DNA from: Bdellovibrio sp.
Lineage (GTDB): Bacteria > Bdellovibrionota > Bdellovibrionia > Bdellovibrionales > Bdellovibrionaceae
Assembly: GCA_025359945.1 (NCBI GenBank)
Contig: JANYDD010000053.1
Coordinates: 1 to 64,000, forward strand
Direction of reading: 5' to 3'
DNA length: 64,000 nucleotides
Both the position numbers and the translations under genes were made by a program. Below the pieces are notes generated by a model. That model worked only from the letters and a program-made list of their open reading frames with translations, searched no databases and was not told the DNA's origin. Shown here piece after piece: positions 16,662-25,918 of the stretch. Within the stretch, counting starts at the first letter, position 1, and the number at the start of each line of letters is the position of its first letter.

Positions 16662-18911
16662 ATGCCATCAATCTGCAAACGAAAAATAATCCTCTCCACA
16701 GTATTAACATTCAGTCTTTTGGGCTGGAATGCAAAAGCTCAGTTTGAAGAGGACGAAGATTTCGGGGCTCCGTCGACAGGTGCTTCCGCGGGCGCTCCAG
16801 GCCTTCGTCAAAAATCAAAGACAGGATCTGACGATAAAGTCATGTCCACCACCAAAAAAGAGAAACTGGCCCACAGCGGAGTCGAAGACATCACCAACGA
16901 AAATTTTCCCGAGATTATTGAATCCTTTGATTTTCCTAACGCCAATATTTCAGATATCGTTAAAGCAATTAGCGAATTGACTGGCAAAAATTTTATAATC
17001 GAACCGGGCATTAGCCAAAAGATCACAATTATCGCGCCTTCAAAAATTACTGTGGCAGAAGCCTACAAGGCATTCTTGTCCGCGCTGGCGATCAATAATT
17101 TGGCGGTGGTTCCCGGCGACGGATTTTATAAAATTCGTTCGAACCGGAACGCCAAGAAAGAAGGGATCGAAACCTACTCCAACACTTATTTTCCAAACTC
17201 GGATCAGCTGATCACCAAAGTGATTCACTTGAAGCACGTGTCTTCGGATAACGTCAGCAAGATGCTGGGCAATTTAGTCAGCGGCGGACAAAGCGATATC
17301 CAAACCTATCAAGACACCAACAGTATTATTATTTCTGACTACGGTTCAAATATCGAACGGATTATGAAAATTATTAATTCGATTGATACTCCTGGGTTTG
17401 AAGAACAACTAGAAGTGGTTCCGGTGAAATTTGCCAAATCAAAAGACATCGCCGACTTGGTCGGAAAAATCACCAACAAGGGAAATAACCAAAATAATAA
17501 CGGCATGCCGTTCTCATCAGGAATTCCTCGTGGGGGCCGAGTGGGCGGAAGCCAAGGTGCAGCGAATTTTACAGTGATCCCTGATGATCGCACTAATTCA
17601 ATAATTATCGTGGGCAATAAGGCCGGCATCGCCAGAGTGAAAAAATTATTGGCGCAGCTGGATTTTAAATTAAATCCCGAAGACCAATCCGGAGTAAATG
17701 TTTACTACGTCAAATACGGCGACGCTGAAAAAATCGCGACTACCCTGTCTGGTGTGACTAAAGATGCCGGACCCAAACCTCAAAGTCAGTCCAATCCCTT
17801 TGGTGGAATCCCCAATATCAATCCGATTTCTGGAATCCAAACCGTGAACCAGGAAGTCTTTGGTGCCGACGTAAAAATCACCGCGGACAAAGGCACAAAT
17901 TCTTTGGTGATCGTAGCCAGCCGCCAAGACTACGAGACGATTTCAAATATTTTGTCGAAGATCGATATCCCACGCGACCAGGTCTACATCGAGACCGTGA
18001 TTATGGAGATGCGCAACCAGGACAATTTTGATTGGAAAACGGGGTTCTTGCAATTTAGTGAAACCGGCGCCAAAGCGGGGTTTAATTTTTTCAAACAAGA
18101 CGAGCTGACAGGATTTCTTACTCCTGGAGCAGCCCCCCAGGGAGTTCTGATTCCAGCGGCGTCGGCGTCGACTGTAACCGTTAAGGATTCAAAAGGAAAC
18201 CCAACCACCCTACCTGGGTATCTTGGTTTTATTAATTTTCTTAAAACCAATGGAAACTTAAATATTTTGTCTACGCCTCAAATTATGGCGCTAGACAATA
18301 CCGAAGCTACGATTGAAGTCGGAGATAAAATCGCCACTTCGAAAAGTTCGAACGTCACCGCAAATGGCGTGACCTCGAATAGTTACACTTTTGAGGAAGC
18401 CACGATTAAATTTGTAATAAAGCCAATTATCAACCCCACCTCTAAGGCCATTCGCCTAGAAATCAATGGATCCATCAAACAACCATCCTCAAAACAGGCT
18501 CCGGGTGCGCTTGCAAATGAAGTTCAGCAACTGGCTACTAGGTCTATAAAAACATCGATCGTGGTCCCTACGGGGGACACTGCTGTGATCGGTGGGCTTA
18601 TGAAAGAGGATGAAGAAGAAGTGATCAGCAAAGTTCCACTTTTAGGCGACATTCCTATTTTGGGTTGGCTCTTCAAATCAAGAAGGACCGCTAAGGACAA
18701 AACCAATCTTATGGTTTTCCTGACTCCAAAAATTATTCGAACACCGGAAGACAACGAAAGCTTGCTGGCCAGAAAGGTCGAACAAAGAAAAGAATACGTG
18801 AAAAAAACTGGGGGAGAAGATCCCTTTGGCTCGACGATGGACGATCTGACTAAAAAGACTCCAGCCAAAACCGAGTCTCCGGACTGGGATTTGGAAAAAC
18901 AAACCGAATAA
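16662..18911 (+). CDS. gspD: Type II secretion system secretin GspD
   Basis: The 749-residue outer-membrane secretin that forms the exit channel of the T2SS. It has a signal peptide ending AKAQ, an acidic linker, then N0 (NFPEIIESFDFPNANISDIV) and N1-N3 domains with the recurring 'v..LK...a..v...L' pattern (VIHLKHVSSDNVSKMLGNL and VVPVKFAKSKDIADLV). The secretin domain lies in the C-terminal 300 residues, including LSTPQIMALDNTEATIEVG and VPLLGDIPILGWLFKSR, the signature just before the last strands. N3 has a Gly/Asn-rich insert (about 272-305). The gene begins 21 bp after gspC. Confidence 0.96.
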   Translation: MPSICKRKIILSTVLTFSLLGWNAKAQFEEDEDFGAPSTGASAGAPGLRQKSKTGSDDKVMSTTKKEKLAHSGVEDITNENFPEIIESFDFPNANISDIVKAISELTGKNFIIEPGISQKITIIAPSKITVAEAYKAFLSALAINNLAVVPGDGFYKIRSNRNAKKEGIETYSNTYFPNSDQLITKVIHLKHVSSDNVSKMLGNLVSGGQSDIQTYQDTNSIIISDYGSNIERIMKIINSIDTPGFEEQLEVVPVKFAKSKDIADLVGKITNKGNNQNNNGMPFSSGIPRGGRVGGSQGAANFTVIPDDRTNSIIIVGNKAGIARVKKLLAQLDFKLNPEDQSGVNVYYVKYGDAEKIATTLSGVTKDAGPKPQSQSNPFGGIPNINPISGIQTVNQEVFGADVKITADKGTNSLVIVASRQDYETISNILSKIDIPRDQVYIETVIMEMRNQDNFDWKTGFLQFSETGAKAGFNFFKQDELTGFLTPGAAPQGVLIPAASASTVTVKDSKGNPTTLPGYLGFINFLKTNGNLNILSTPQIMALDNTEATIEVGDKIATSKSSNVTANGVTSNSYTFEEATIKFVIKPIINPTSKAIRLEINGSIKQPSSKQAPGALANEVQQLATRSIKTSIVVPTGDTAVIGGLMKEDEEEVISKVPLLGDIPILGWLFKSRRTAKDKTNLMVFLTPKIIRTPEDNESLLARKVEQRKEYVKKTGGEDPFGSTMDDLTKKTPAKTESPDWDLEKQTE

Positions 18912-18994
18912 CTCTTAAGGAAAAGATCCGAAAAGGGTTCTTCAACTAGACAATAAAAAGTCGCCATTTTTAATCCAGAAAATGTGCCTTCTGA

Positions 18995-19026
18995 AATCAA
19001 AACCCGCAAAAGAAAAAAGCTGCGGG
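18995..19026 (-). terminator. Intrinsic terminator of the secreted-protein gene at 19054-20163
   Basis: On the minus strand CCCGCA (19026-19021) and TGCGGG (19008-19003) form a 6-bp stem with a 12-base loop, followed by TTTTGATTT. It lies just beyond the stop of the minus-strand gene ending at 19054. Confidence 0.6.
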
Positions 19027-19053
19027 CCGCTCTTGATCGAACCAAATTCGAAT

Positions 19054-20163
19054 TTATTTTTTGGTAGGATTGAAAATTTTGTTAATGAGGTAAACAATTC
19101 CGGACACTCTCCTTAAAACCGAAAGCCTTTTCGCGGCTAAAGTGCCAGGAATTAATAAGCAGCAGTCACTTTTATCTTTACCAAACTTAATTCCGTTGCC
19201 AGCCGCATCTTTCATTATCTGATCATCCGGTGGATTCACCGTGGGATATTTGGTCAGGAAAAGAATCGCAACGGCTTCCAGTTTCTTCAAAGGCGCAACT
19301 AAAGCTGCTTTTTGCTCATCGGACTTGGAATTCGGCCCAATGACTTTACCGGCTCCATCTAAAAAGGTTAATTTAGGACTTGTACCTTTTTCTAAGTCCC
19401 CAGGCCTTACATCAAAATAAAAGTCTTTATCATTCACTATTTTTTCTGCAGCTAAGACAAAGGCATAATCTGTATCAAAACTGGGATCAGTAAAAGTGGT
19501 CGTACTTGGCGGGCCAGTAATGGTTGGATTTAGATCAGGTTCTTGCGGTTGAATTCCGCCGGATGGAGGCAAGCTTCCAATGGAATTCCCTTGGTTGGCT
19601 GATTTTACAAAGGCTTGAGTCGACAACAGACCGCTGACCAATGCCAATTTAGTTTGGATTGCAGCCAACTCATCGCTTCTCTGCATAACCAACGAAACAT
19701 CTTTAAAGTTGTATGATTCTGGATCTGCACCGGCAGGTAGGGGAAGAAGTTCTTCTGCAGGTGGCTTATCACCAAGAGGGTACTTTTGTAGAAACTGAAT
19801 TGCGACTTTAACAAACTTCTCAAACGCAGGCTTGTAAGCAGCCGCATCACCTGGGCCAATATTAAGTTTTTTGCCTTCTTTGTTGGCTAAGCGAATCTCA
19901 GTGCCAACGACTTCACCTTTCTCATCTTTAGCCTCATTCTCAAGAAATCGCACATCCAAATCATTTAACGTTTTGATGGCTAAACCTACTTTTGCTAGGT
20001 CCGCCTGATATTGGGGATCTCTAAAGAGATTGGCACTGACTGGGCCAGAAATCTCATCTGAGCCGGCTGCGCTAAGGGTCAAAGAAATAAAATTCGAACC
20101 CATCGTAAACGCCAAAGCAAGCCCCATGGCCCAGGCTCTTGATCTAGAAAACAAAGTCTTCAT
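19054..20163 (-). CDS. Secreted hypothetical protein with duplicated domain
   Basis: A 369-residue protein with a signal peptide (MKTLFSRSRAWAMGLALAF, cleavage near LSAAGS). Two similar halves can be seen: residues about 40-150 (KTLNDLDVRFLENEAKDEKG, then KFVKVAIQFLQKYP) and about 210-320 (KIVNDKDFYFDVRPGDLEKG, then KKLEAVAILFLTKYP), pointing to an internal duplication. No known family is recognised. ATG 20163 was chosen over a longer form because AAGGAG lies 7 bases upstream and a signal peptide starts there. It is transcribed against the surrounding T2SS genes and ends at a predicted terminator. Confidence 0.7.
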   Translation of the reverse strand: MKTLFSRSRAWAMGLALAFTMGSNFISLTLSAAGSDEISGPVSANLFRDPQYQADLAKVGLAIKTLNDLDVRFLENEAKDEKGEVVGTEIRLANKEGKKLNIGPGDAAAYKPAFEKFVKVAIQFLQKYPLGDKPPAEELLPLPAGADPESYNFKDVSLVMQRSDELAAIQTKLALVSGLLSTQAFVKSANQGNSIGSLPPSGGIQPQEPDLNPTITGPPSTTTFTDPSFDTDYAFVLAAEKIVNDKDFYFDVRPGDLEKGTSPKLTFLDGAGKVIGPNSKSDEQKAALVAPLKKLEAVAILFLTKYPTVNPPDDQIMKDAAGNGIKFGKDKSDCCLLIPGTLAAKRLSVLRRVSGIVYLINKIFNPTKK

Positions 20164-20238
20164 AAATGCACTCCTTATTTGGTTCGGTAGGTAGCACGTG
20201 GGATCCGCGAATGCCAAACAGAAATTGGATCTACGCAA

Positions 20239-20620
20239 ATGGAAGGTGCAAAATTATTTTGATCAAAGCGAAAAATCCACGCGATGTTGCTATCGCGGGC
20301 TGCAGGGCCAGCATCTCATAGGAAAAACTTCGAACTGGCTGTGCACGCAAGGGACTTAGGGCAAGGACCAAGCAAAAATAAAACAATAAATAAGGCATCT
20401 AAAAACCAGGTCGTAAATACTTCTTGTTTCAACAAAGACTCCATCGAAATTTATTATAATCATTAGAAAAATTAGAAACCGCTCGGTCCATGCCAAATCT
20501 GAATCTATGTTTGTAAAATGCTTGACGGGCTGGATGGTTAAAATGGAAAAGTGGCCGGCGAATTTATTTTTCGAAAACAGGACCAGTTATCATTGTTGCT
20601 TCTCAATGGAGGACTTAAAA
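20239..20620. other. Intergenic region before the HTH gene
   Basis: About 380 bp between divergently transcribed genes. No coding region with a usual start and Shine-Dalgarno sequence is visible, and no toxin gene that would pair with the downstream antitoxin-like gene. A TTGACG at about 20521 lacks a good -10 partner. AT-rich sequence near 20440-20480 may hold promoters, but none is convincing. Confidence 0.5.
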
Positions 20621-20953
20621 ATGCCAAGAAAAAAGATATCCAAAAAGCACGCCTTCTCCTTGAACGATATACCGACAGTTCAGTTAAAAAGTCGTAAAGG
20701 CATTTCTGAATTCGACCCAGATCTCCGCCTTCAAAAACCTGAATTCATGGCCAATGCTTTGTGGCAGTGCCTTATTGAAAATGACATTTTGGCTTTTAAA
20801 GAAATTCTACGCAGTCATTTAGAGGTCATGAATAAACATCAACTGGCCAAAAAAGCCGGCATTCCACAACGCGCGCTATTTCGAATGCTGTCGCCCGAAG
20901 GCAATCCAACGCTTGAAAACCTTGGCAAAATTATTCATCAGCTCTGCGCTTGA
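20621..20953 (+). CDS. HTH protein, HigA2/addiction-module-antidote-like
   Basis: A 110-residue DNA-binding protein. The C-terminal half (MNKHQLAKKAGIPQRALFRM, then PTLENLGKIIHQL) is the helix-turn-helix of 'probable addiction module antidote' proteins (COG3636 type), with the typical 'S..GNPtl..l.ki...l' ending. The preceding ALWQCLIENDILAFKEILRSHL segment also fits that family. The basic N-terminus (MPRKKISKKHAF) may bind DNA too. ATG 20621 has GGAGG 8 bases upstream; longer in-frame starts add an unlikely Cys-rich stretch. No toxin gene is adjacent, so it is either an orphan antitoxin or a stand-alone regulator. Its 3' end overlaps the convergent HNH gene by 16 bp. Confidence 0.7.
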   Translation: MPRKKISKKHAFSLNDIPTVQLKSRKGISEFDPDLRLQKPEFMANALWQCLIENDILAFKEILRSHLEVMNKHQLAKKAGIPQRALFRMLSPEGNPTLENLGKIIHQLCA

Positions 20954-21828
20954 GAAACTTCTGGCTTGAACTTTGCTTTGACCGAATCCCCCTCTGAATA
21001 GCGAAAGCGATTGTGAGCAGCGCATAGAATTCTAAGGTTTTCGGCCTGGTTTGACCCGCCCGCGAACAATGGGTGTAGATGATCGACTTGAAGATGGAAT
21101 TTCGAGCCGCAAATTTTTCCTGTCTTCTGCTCTTTGTGCTGGCAATGTTGGTCCCGATGTAGAATTTCTTTTTTTAATTTTGGAGTCACTGACTTTAGGG
21201 GTGAGCGATCTGCCTTTTGGGTTTTGTTGAAACGATCGGCAAACGAGATCTGTGAATTGGTATTGAACTGAGTCTTTTGCCCATTGTCCGGAAAAGGCAT
21301 CGAACCTGATTTTTCAATAGGCGCTGAATTCCCGATGATATTTGATACATTTTCTGTTTGGGCCGGTGCCGCAAATTTTGCTTCTTGAGTAATGTTGACT
21401 GCCGCGGTGGCAGTGGAAAAAGACTTGTTAACAGATTTATTAGCTCCTGATTTTGCCACGCATTCAACTGCTGATTCCGCAACTGGTTCAAATCCACATT
21501 CAACCGCGGATTCAGCCACGGATTGGGCCGGCGATTTTACTTCCGTTTTCCTACCTATGCACATGACGCCAGCAAATTCGCCTTGTCGAATATTGTCGAC
21601 TTGAATGCGCTCCAGTCGAACACGACAGGTAGGTGGCGTCATGTGCATACGTAAGTCCGTTTTTGTTGCAGTCTTTTCCTTTGGAATAAATTCTTCATGC
21701 TTATCTGAAAAGCGTACCAAATCCATTAGTTCTAAAATTTCAAATTCAGAAATTAGCGCTCGAAACACCGTCATTTTCAGAAGCGCTGACGACGGAAAAC
21801 ACGCAAACCCCATAAAGACATTATTCAC
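20938..21828 (-). CDS. HNH endonuclease, 5'-truncated, carrying an in-frame 106-bp element
   Basis: The C-terminal 90 residues form an HNH nuclease domain: KKEILHRDQHCQHK, then C-x-x-x-F, QVDHLHPLFAGGSNQAENLR and ILCAAHNRFR, with the catalytic His in VDHLHP and the zinc-type Cys pair. The N-terminal part is short. Relatives I know from Bdellovibrio-type genomes have about 200 more residues ahead, so this is probably a truncated copy. Residues about 58-95 are encoded by the 106-bp element plus its 8-bp duplication (114 bp, 38 codons), which keeps the frame open. A low-complexity VAESAVEC-type repeat follows. The GTG at 21828 lacks a clear Shine-Dalgarno sequence. Expression is uncertain. Confidence 0.6.
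   Translation of the reverse strand: MNNVFMGFACFPSSALLKMTVFRALISEFEILELMDLVRFSDKHEEFIPKEKTATKTDLRMHMTPPTCRVRLERIQVDNIRQGEFAGVMCIGRKTEVKSPAQSVAESAVECGFEPVAESAVECVAKSGANKSVNKSFSTATAAVNITQEAKFAAPAQTENVSNIIGNSAPIEKSGSMPFPDNGQKTQFNTNSQISFADRFNKTQKADRSPLKSVTPKLKKEILHRDQHCQHKEQKTGKICGSKFHLQVDHLHPLFAGGSNQAENLRILCAAHNRFRYSEGDSVKAKFKPEVSQAQS
21550..21655. mobile_element. 106-bp MITE-like element, copy 2
   Basis: The same element as at 4147-4252, with 104 of 106 identical positions. Terminal inverted repeats are at 21550-21571 and 21634-21655. It is flanked by a perfect 8-bp target duplication, TCCGTTTT at 21542-21549 and 21656-21663, different from that of copy 1, which shows two independent insertions. 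On the minus strand it is open in the HNH frame and adds 38 codons including the duplication. Confidence 0.9.
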
Positions 21829-22169
21829 TAGGAATGGTCGGCTTGGTCAGACACTTATTTTTGAGAGCGCAGAAGCTCGTCGTATCGCTAAAAAGCTGTT
21901 GGCCGATGGAAATTTAAGGATTGATCGAATTAACGCAGCTGCGATTCCATCGCCCAATGGAAAGTGGGAATGTCATTTAGCTAGCGCAAATCAAATTCTA
22001 GATTTGTTGGGATCACTAAAGGATTCTGGAAAGCAGGAAATTAATGCGCAACCGCCTCCTGTCGAACTCAGCAGGACTGCTTCAACACTTCATTAGTCGA
22101 AGTGATCTCTTTTTTGAACAGTGCCCTCGCTTTGACATATGCGTGCACCCATCAGAAGATAAAATCTCC
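21829..22169. other. Gap with a coding-like but start-less forward frame
   Basis: Between the HNH gene and the NUDIX gene one forward frame ending at TAG 22094-22096 reads protein-like (GQTLIFESAEARRIAKKLL, then RIDRINAAAIPSPNGKWECH). It has no ATG or GTG nearby in frame; the first ATG lies inside the mobile element. I regard it as a possible gene fragment of unknown family. Nothing else is recognised here. Confidence 0.3.
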
Positions 22170-22730
22170 ATGACAAGAGTGAACCACCAATCCCTCGCCG
22201 CACAAATCATCTCGCACACGACTGCGGACTTGAAAGCCCAGTTCACCGACTGGGCGGGGCTTAGTCTGATCTTGCTTCACCAAAATAACGAACTGGCTCT
22301 GGGATTTATTCGGCGAGCGCAGCAACAGCAGGATCGGTGGTCGGGGCATGTGGCATTTCCCGGCGGGCGGCCCGAGCCCACCGATGCTGATGATTTGCAA
22401 ACCGCGCTTCGCGAAACCCAAGAGGAAACTGGAATTATTCTTCACCCTTCAGATTGGATTGGAAGATTAAATGACGTGCAAGCCCGCGCTTTTGGCGGCA
22501 TGCTTCCTTTTTTTCTGCGGCCGCATGTTTTTTATCTCTCAGAGCAACCTTCGTTGATTTTGAATCCCACCGAGGTCTCGCACTTTTACTGGCGCACTTT
22601 GCGCGATTTACAGGATCAAAAACAGGCGACCACTTACCAAGCATTTCCCGCGATTGCCTTCCCGGATGGCGTACCTCTCTGGGGATTGACGTATCTAATT
22701 TTGAACGATCTTTTGAGTCGACTGAAGTAA
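22170..22730 (+). CDS. NUDIX hydrolase, CoA pyrophosphatase subfamily
   Basis: A 186-residue NUDIX enzyme of the CoA/acyl-CoA diphosphatase type, which splits CoA into 4'-phosphopantetheine and 3',5'-ADP. The box is GHVAFPGGRPEPTDADD followed by ALRETQEETGI, with the PTD insertion typical of this subfamily and the REtqEEtG metal site. Upstream, GLSLILLHQ and LGFIRRAQQQQDRWSGH fit the conserved 'R...l..H.GqvsFPGG' region. ATG 22170 was chosen because the family begins here; in-frame codons upstream look non-coding. It precedes gspE by 81 bp on the same strand but has no obvious T2SS link. Confidence 0.85.
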   Translation: MTRVNHQSLAAQIISHTTADLKAQFTDWAGLSLILLHQNNELALGFIRRAQQQQDRWSGHVAFPGGRPEPTDADDLQTALRETQEETGIILHPSDWIGRLNDVQARAFGGMLPFFLRPHVFYLSEQPSLILNPTEVSHFYWRTLRDLQDQKQATTYQAFPAIAFPDGVPLWGLTYLILNDLLSRLK

Positions 22731-22811
22731 GATTCGTTCCCCCTGGATTTGGGCCAAGGATTTACCCTTAAAGCTTGATCATTCACCACTCTGTTCCCTA
22801 CAATAAAGGGA

Positions 22812-24506
22812 ATGGCTCAACAACTTGATCTGACTCAGATTCTTACCAAAGCCACTTCGCTTAGCTCTCAGCAGGTGCAATTGGTTCTAAAAACCCAAAG
22901 TGTCAGTCAAATGTATTCCATCGGGGATCTGTTGGGGAATAAAGAATTCGCAAATGCCGATGAATTGGTCCAGGACCTTTGTCGAGAAATGGGAATGGAA
23001 TTTATGCGCGATATTCCCGTTAATGACATCCCAATGAATTTAGTTCGCCCGCTGAATATCACTTACGCAAAAAATTATTCAGTGCTGCCCTTCCGCGAGG
23101 AATCCGACCAAGTCATTGTTTTGACCGCCAACCCAGTGCAAACAAAAGCCCTGGATGACCTTCGCGTTTTGTACGGAAAAAAAATCAAAACCGTTGTAAC
23201 GACCGCGCCCAAATTAAACGATGCCATCAATAAAGTTTTCGAAAAAAGCACCGCAGATCTTGAGGGCATGGACGACATCGAAATGGAAGAATATGATTTG
23301 GACAATCCCATTGTCGATCTTCTTGAAGGCGGCGAAGACGACGCGCCGGTGATCAAATTAGTTAACTCGCTGCTGTTTCGCGCAGTCAAAGAAAAAGCTT
23401 CGGACATTCACGTTGAACCTTACGAAAAAGACATGTCGGTGCGATTTCGCATCGATGGCGTGCTGTTTGATATTTTTAAACCGCCCAAAAAATTGCAAAA
23501 TGCCATTACCTCGCGCCTAAAAGTAATGGCCAATTTAAATATTGCCGAGAAACGATTGCCTCAAGACGGTCGAATACCATTGAAGCTGGGCGGGAAAGAT
23601 ATTGATATTCGGGTCTCGACAGTGCCGACTTCTTTCGGAGAGCGTATCGTGATGAGGATTCAAGATCGATCCAATGTGATTTTCGAGCTTGAACAATTAG
23701 GATTTTCTGATGACTCATTGGTAAATATCGACGAACTGATCAAACGCAGTTACGGAATTTTACTAGTCACCGGGCCCACCGGATCTGGAAAGTCGACCAC
23801 TTTGTATGCGTTTTTATCGCGCTTGAATTCTCCGGACGTGAACATCCTGACCATCGAAGATCCCGTCGAGCAACGCGTGCACGGCGTGGGACAAGTTCAA
23901 GTCAACGCTAAAATAGGGCTGACGTTTGCCTCGGGCTTGCGGTCCTTTTTGCGGCAGGATCCCGATATAATTATGGTCGGAGAAATTCGAGACTTGGAAA
24001 CTTCCGAGCTTTCGATCACGGCATCGATGACGGGGCACTTGGTTCTATCCACCTTGCATACGAACGACGCCGCCGGAGCTTTCCCCAGGCTTTTAGATAT
24101 CGGGGCCGAACCTTTTCTGGTGGCCACTTCAATTTTGGGTGTGGTGGCTCAGCGCCTAGTGCGTGTGCTTTGTCCCCATTGCAAAATCAGACACGAGCCC
24201 AATGACTTTGAAATGAACTCACTTGGAATTTCGCCCGAAGAAGTTTCCACCAACAATATTTGCAAAGCCGTTGGTTGTTCTCAGTGTAATCAAAAAGGAT
24301 ATATCGGTCGAACTTTGATTCAAGAATTACTTTTAGTCGATGACGATATTCGTTCGCTGATTATGCAACGAAAAGATGGTAACAGCATCCGCAAATTGGC
24401 CGTGGCCAAAGGGATGAAAACATTCCGAGATCACGGCATTCAAAAAGTTCTAACGGGCATCACTACGATGGAAGAACTTTTAGCTAATACTCAGTTAGAT
24501 CTGTAA
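22812..24506 (+). CDS. gspE: Type II secretion system ATPase GspE
   Basis: The 564-residue cytoplasmic hexameric ATPase that powers pseudopilus assembly. It has an N-terminal MshEN/T2SSE-N domain (about 1-150), then the N2 domain (KEKASDIHVEPYEKDMSVRF) and the core ATPase: Walker A GPTGSGKSTT from residue 321, the Asp box with TIEDPVEQ, Walker B DPDIIMVGEIRD and the His box LVLSTLHTNDA. The zinc-binding loop has two CxxC pairs (CPHC near 454 and CSQC near 487). All catalytic elements are intact. It starts the second T2SS block, separated from gspD by about 3.9 kb. Confidence 0.97.
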   Translation: MAQQLDLTQILTKATSLSSQQVQLVLKTQSVSQMYSIGDLLGNKEFANADELVQDLCREMGMEFMRDIPVNDIPMNLVRPLNITYAKNYSVLPFREESDQVIVLTANPVQTKALDDLRVLYGKKIKTVVTTAPKLNDAINKVFEKSTADLEGMDDIEMEEYDLDNPIVDLLEGGEDDAPVIKLVNSLLFRAVKEKASDIHVEPYEKDMSVRFRIDGVLFDIFKPPKKLQNAITSRLKVMANLNIAEKRLPQDGRIPLKLGGKDIDIRVSTVPTSFGERIVMRIQDRSNVIFELEQLGFSDDSLVNIDELIKRSYGILLVTGPTGSGKSTTLYAFLSRLNSPDVNILTIEDPVEQRVHGVGQVQVNAKIGLTFASGLRSFLRQDPDIIMVGEIRDLETSELSITASMTGHLVLSTLHTNDAAGAFPRLLDIGAEPFLVATSILGVVAQRLVRVLCPHCKIRHEPNDFEMNSLGISPEEVSTNNICKAVGCSQCNQKGYIGRTLIQELLLVDDDIRSLIMQRKDGNSIRKLAVAKGMKTFRDHGIQKVLTGITTMEELLANTQLDL

Positions 24507-24686
24507 GTGAGCATATGAAAAGCCTCTGGGGGACTAAAAACTTTGTCAAACAATCCTGGACCTACTGGCTACGGAGTCTCTTTTCGCCGGGGTTTTCGCG
24601 TGGGTTTTTGCCTGGGCCAGAAGTTTTTCACAAAGTTTCGCATCTACTAGTGCTTTTCAAACACCCTCGAGGAAAAAATTTTTTAT
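24507..24686 (+). other. 180-bp spacer between gspE and gspF
   Basis: A 61-codon frame starting at 24515 (MKSLWGTKNFVKQSW) runs through this spacer and into gspF. Its composition, lack of a Shine-Dalgarno sequence and overlap argue against a real gene. The spacer is unusually long for this operon. No promoter or terminator was recognised. Confidence 0.35.
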
Positions 24687-25907
24687 ATGCCCATCTTTGA
24701 ATATCGCGGCCTTAACAAGCAGGGAAAAAACACCAAAGGCATGGTCGACGCCGATAATCTGCGCAGCGCCCGAGTTAAACTAAAAAAAGATGGAATTTTT
24801 GTAGTCGATTTAAAGGACAAAAAAAAGGCTTCCAACTCGGCCGCTAAAAGAAAAAGTTTTCAATCACAGTCGGTTTCAGTTAAGGATTTGTCTTTGATGA
24901 CTCGCCAGCTGGCGACTTTGGTGAAAGCCAATATTCCATTGGTGGATGCGCTAGCAGCGATCAGCGAACAAGTTGAAAACGCGGTGCTAAAAGAAGCCGT
25001 CACCGAAATTAAAAATATGGTCAACGAGGGCAGCACCTTCAATAAATCCCTTGGCAAATTTCCTTCCATTTTTGATCATATTTTTGTCTCGATGTGCGAG
25101 GCCGGCGAAATGACTGGAACCTTAGATACGATTCTTTTGCGCTTGGCCGAGTTCAAAGAAGCTCAGGCCGATTTGCAATCGCGAGTTCGATCGGCCCTAA
25201 CCTATCCAGTGATTATGTTGGTGGTGTCGCTGGGCCTTTTATTATTTTTATTTACCTACTTGATCCCGCAGATGACGATTATTTTCGAGTCTTTGCCCAA
25301 TTTGACTTTGCCTTGGTACTCGCAAGTAGTGATCGACATCAGCATTTGGACGTTAGCGTACTGGTACATTATGGTTGGCGGCGCGGTGATCAGCGTTTTA
25401 CTATTTCTGAACTGGAAAAAAACAAAGGGTGGACGGGTTAAGTGGGACGAATGGTCGCTGAAAATCCCTTTGTTTGGAGAAATGGCCCGGATGGTGGCGG
25501 TTTCCAGATTCACCAGAACTTTAGCGACCCTGTTGACTGGCGGCGTGCCGATGCTTCAGGCCCTAAGCATCACCAGAAATGTAGTGGCCAATGAAATGAT
25601 CGCACGCGCGATTGACGATGCCCGCGGAAATATTTCCGAGGGAGAATCAATCTCGGGCCCGTTGAAAAAATCAAATCAGTTTCCTCCCCTTGTGATTCAT
25701 ATGGTCAGTATTGGTGAAAAAACCGGCGATCTTGAAAATATGCTGGTCCAGGTTTCCAACGCGTATGACTTTCAGGTTAAAAATAAAATTGATTCGATCA
25801 CGGCAGCCATTGGTCCGTTCATGTTGGTTTTTATGGGATTAATTATTCTGTTGATCGTGATTTCTATCATAGTTCCGATGTTCGATATCTCCAGCGCACT
25901 GGGATAG
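24687..25907 (+). CDS. gspF: Type II secretion system inner-membrane protein GspF
   Basis: The 406-residue polytopic platform protein that couples GspE to the pseudopilus. It starts with MPIFEYRGLNKQGKNTKG, standard for GspF. Two T2SSF domains follow (about 75-195, with LMTRQLATLVKANIPLVDAL, and about 275-400, with RFTRTLATLLTGGVPMLQAL), each ending in membrane helices near 170-195, 225-245 and 375-400. The recurrent IGEKTGDLENML and CEAGEMTGTLDTIL loops are conserved family features. Confidence 0.96.
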   Translation: MPIFEYRGLNKQGKNTKGMVDADNLRSARVKLKKDGIFVVDLKDKKKASNSAAKRKSFQSQSVSVKDLSLMTRQLATLVKANIPLVDALAAISEQVENAVLKEAVTEIKNMVNEGSTFNKSLGKFPSIFDHIFVSMCEAGEMTGTLDTILLRLAEFKEAQADLQSRVRSALTYPVIMLVVSLGLLLFLFTYLIPQMTIIFESLPNLTLPWYSQVVIDISIWTLAYWYIMVGGAVISVLLFLNWKKTKGGRVKWDEWSLKIPLFGEMARMVAVSRFTRTLATLLTGGVPMLQALSITRNVVANEMIARAIDDARGNISEGESISGPLKKSNQFPPLVIHMVSIGEKTGDLENMLVQVSNAYDFQVKNKIDSITAAIGPFMLVFMGLIILLIVISIIVPMFDISSALG

Positions 25908-25918
25908 AGCCTGGATCT

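Noticed and set aside
24515-24700. 61-codon ORF between gspE and gspF
   Set aside because: It overlaps gspF, lacks a Shine-Dalgarno sequence and has no relation to T2SS proteins. It is treated as spacer.
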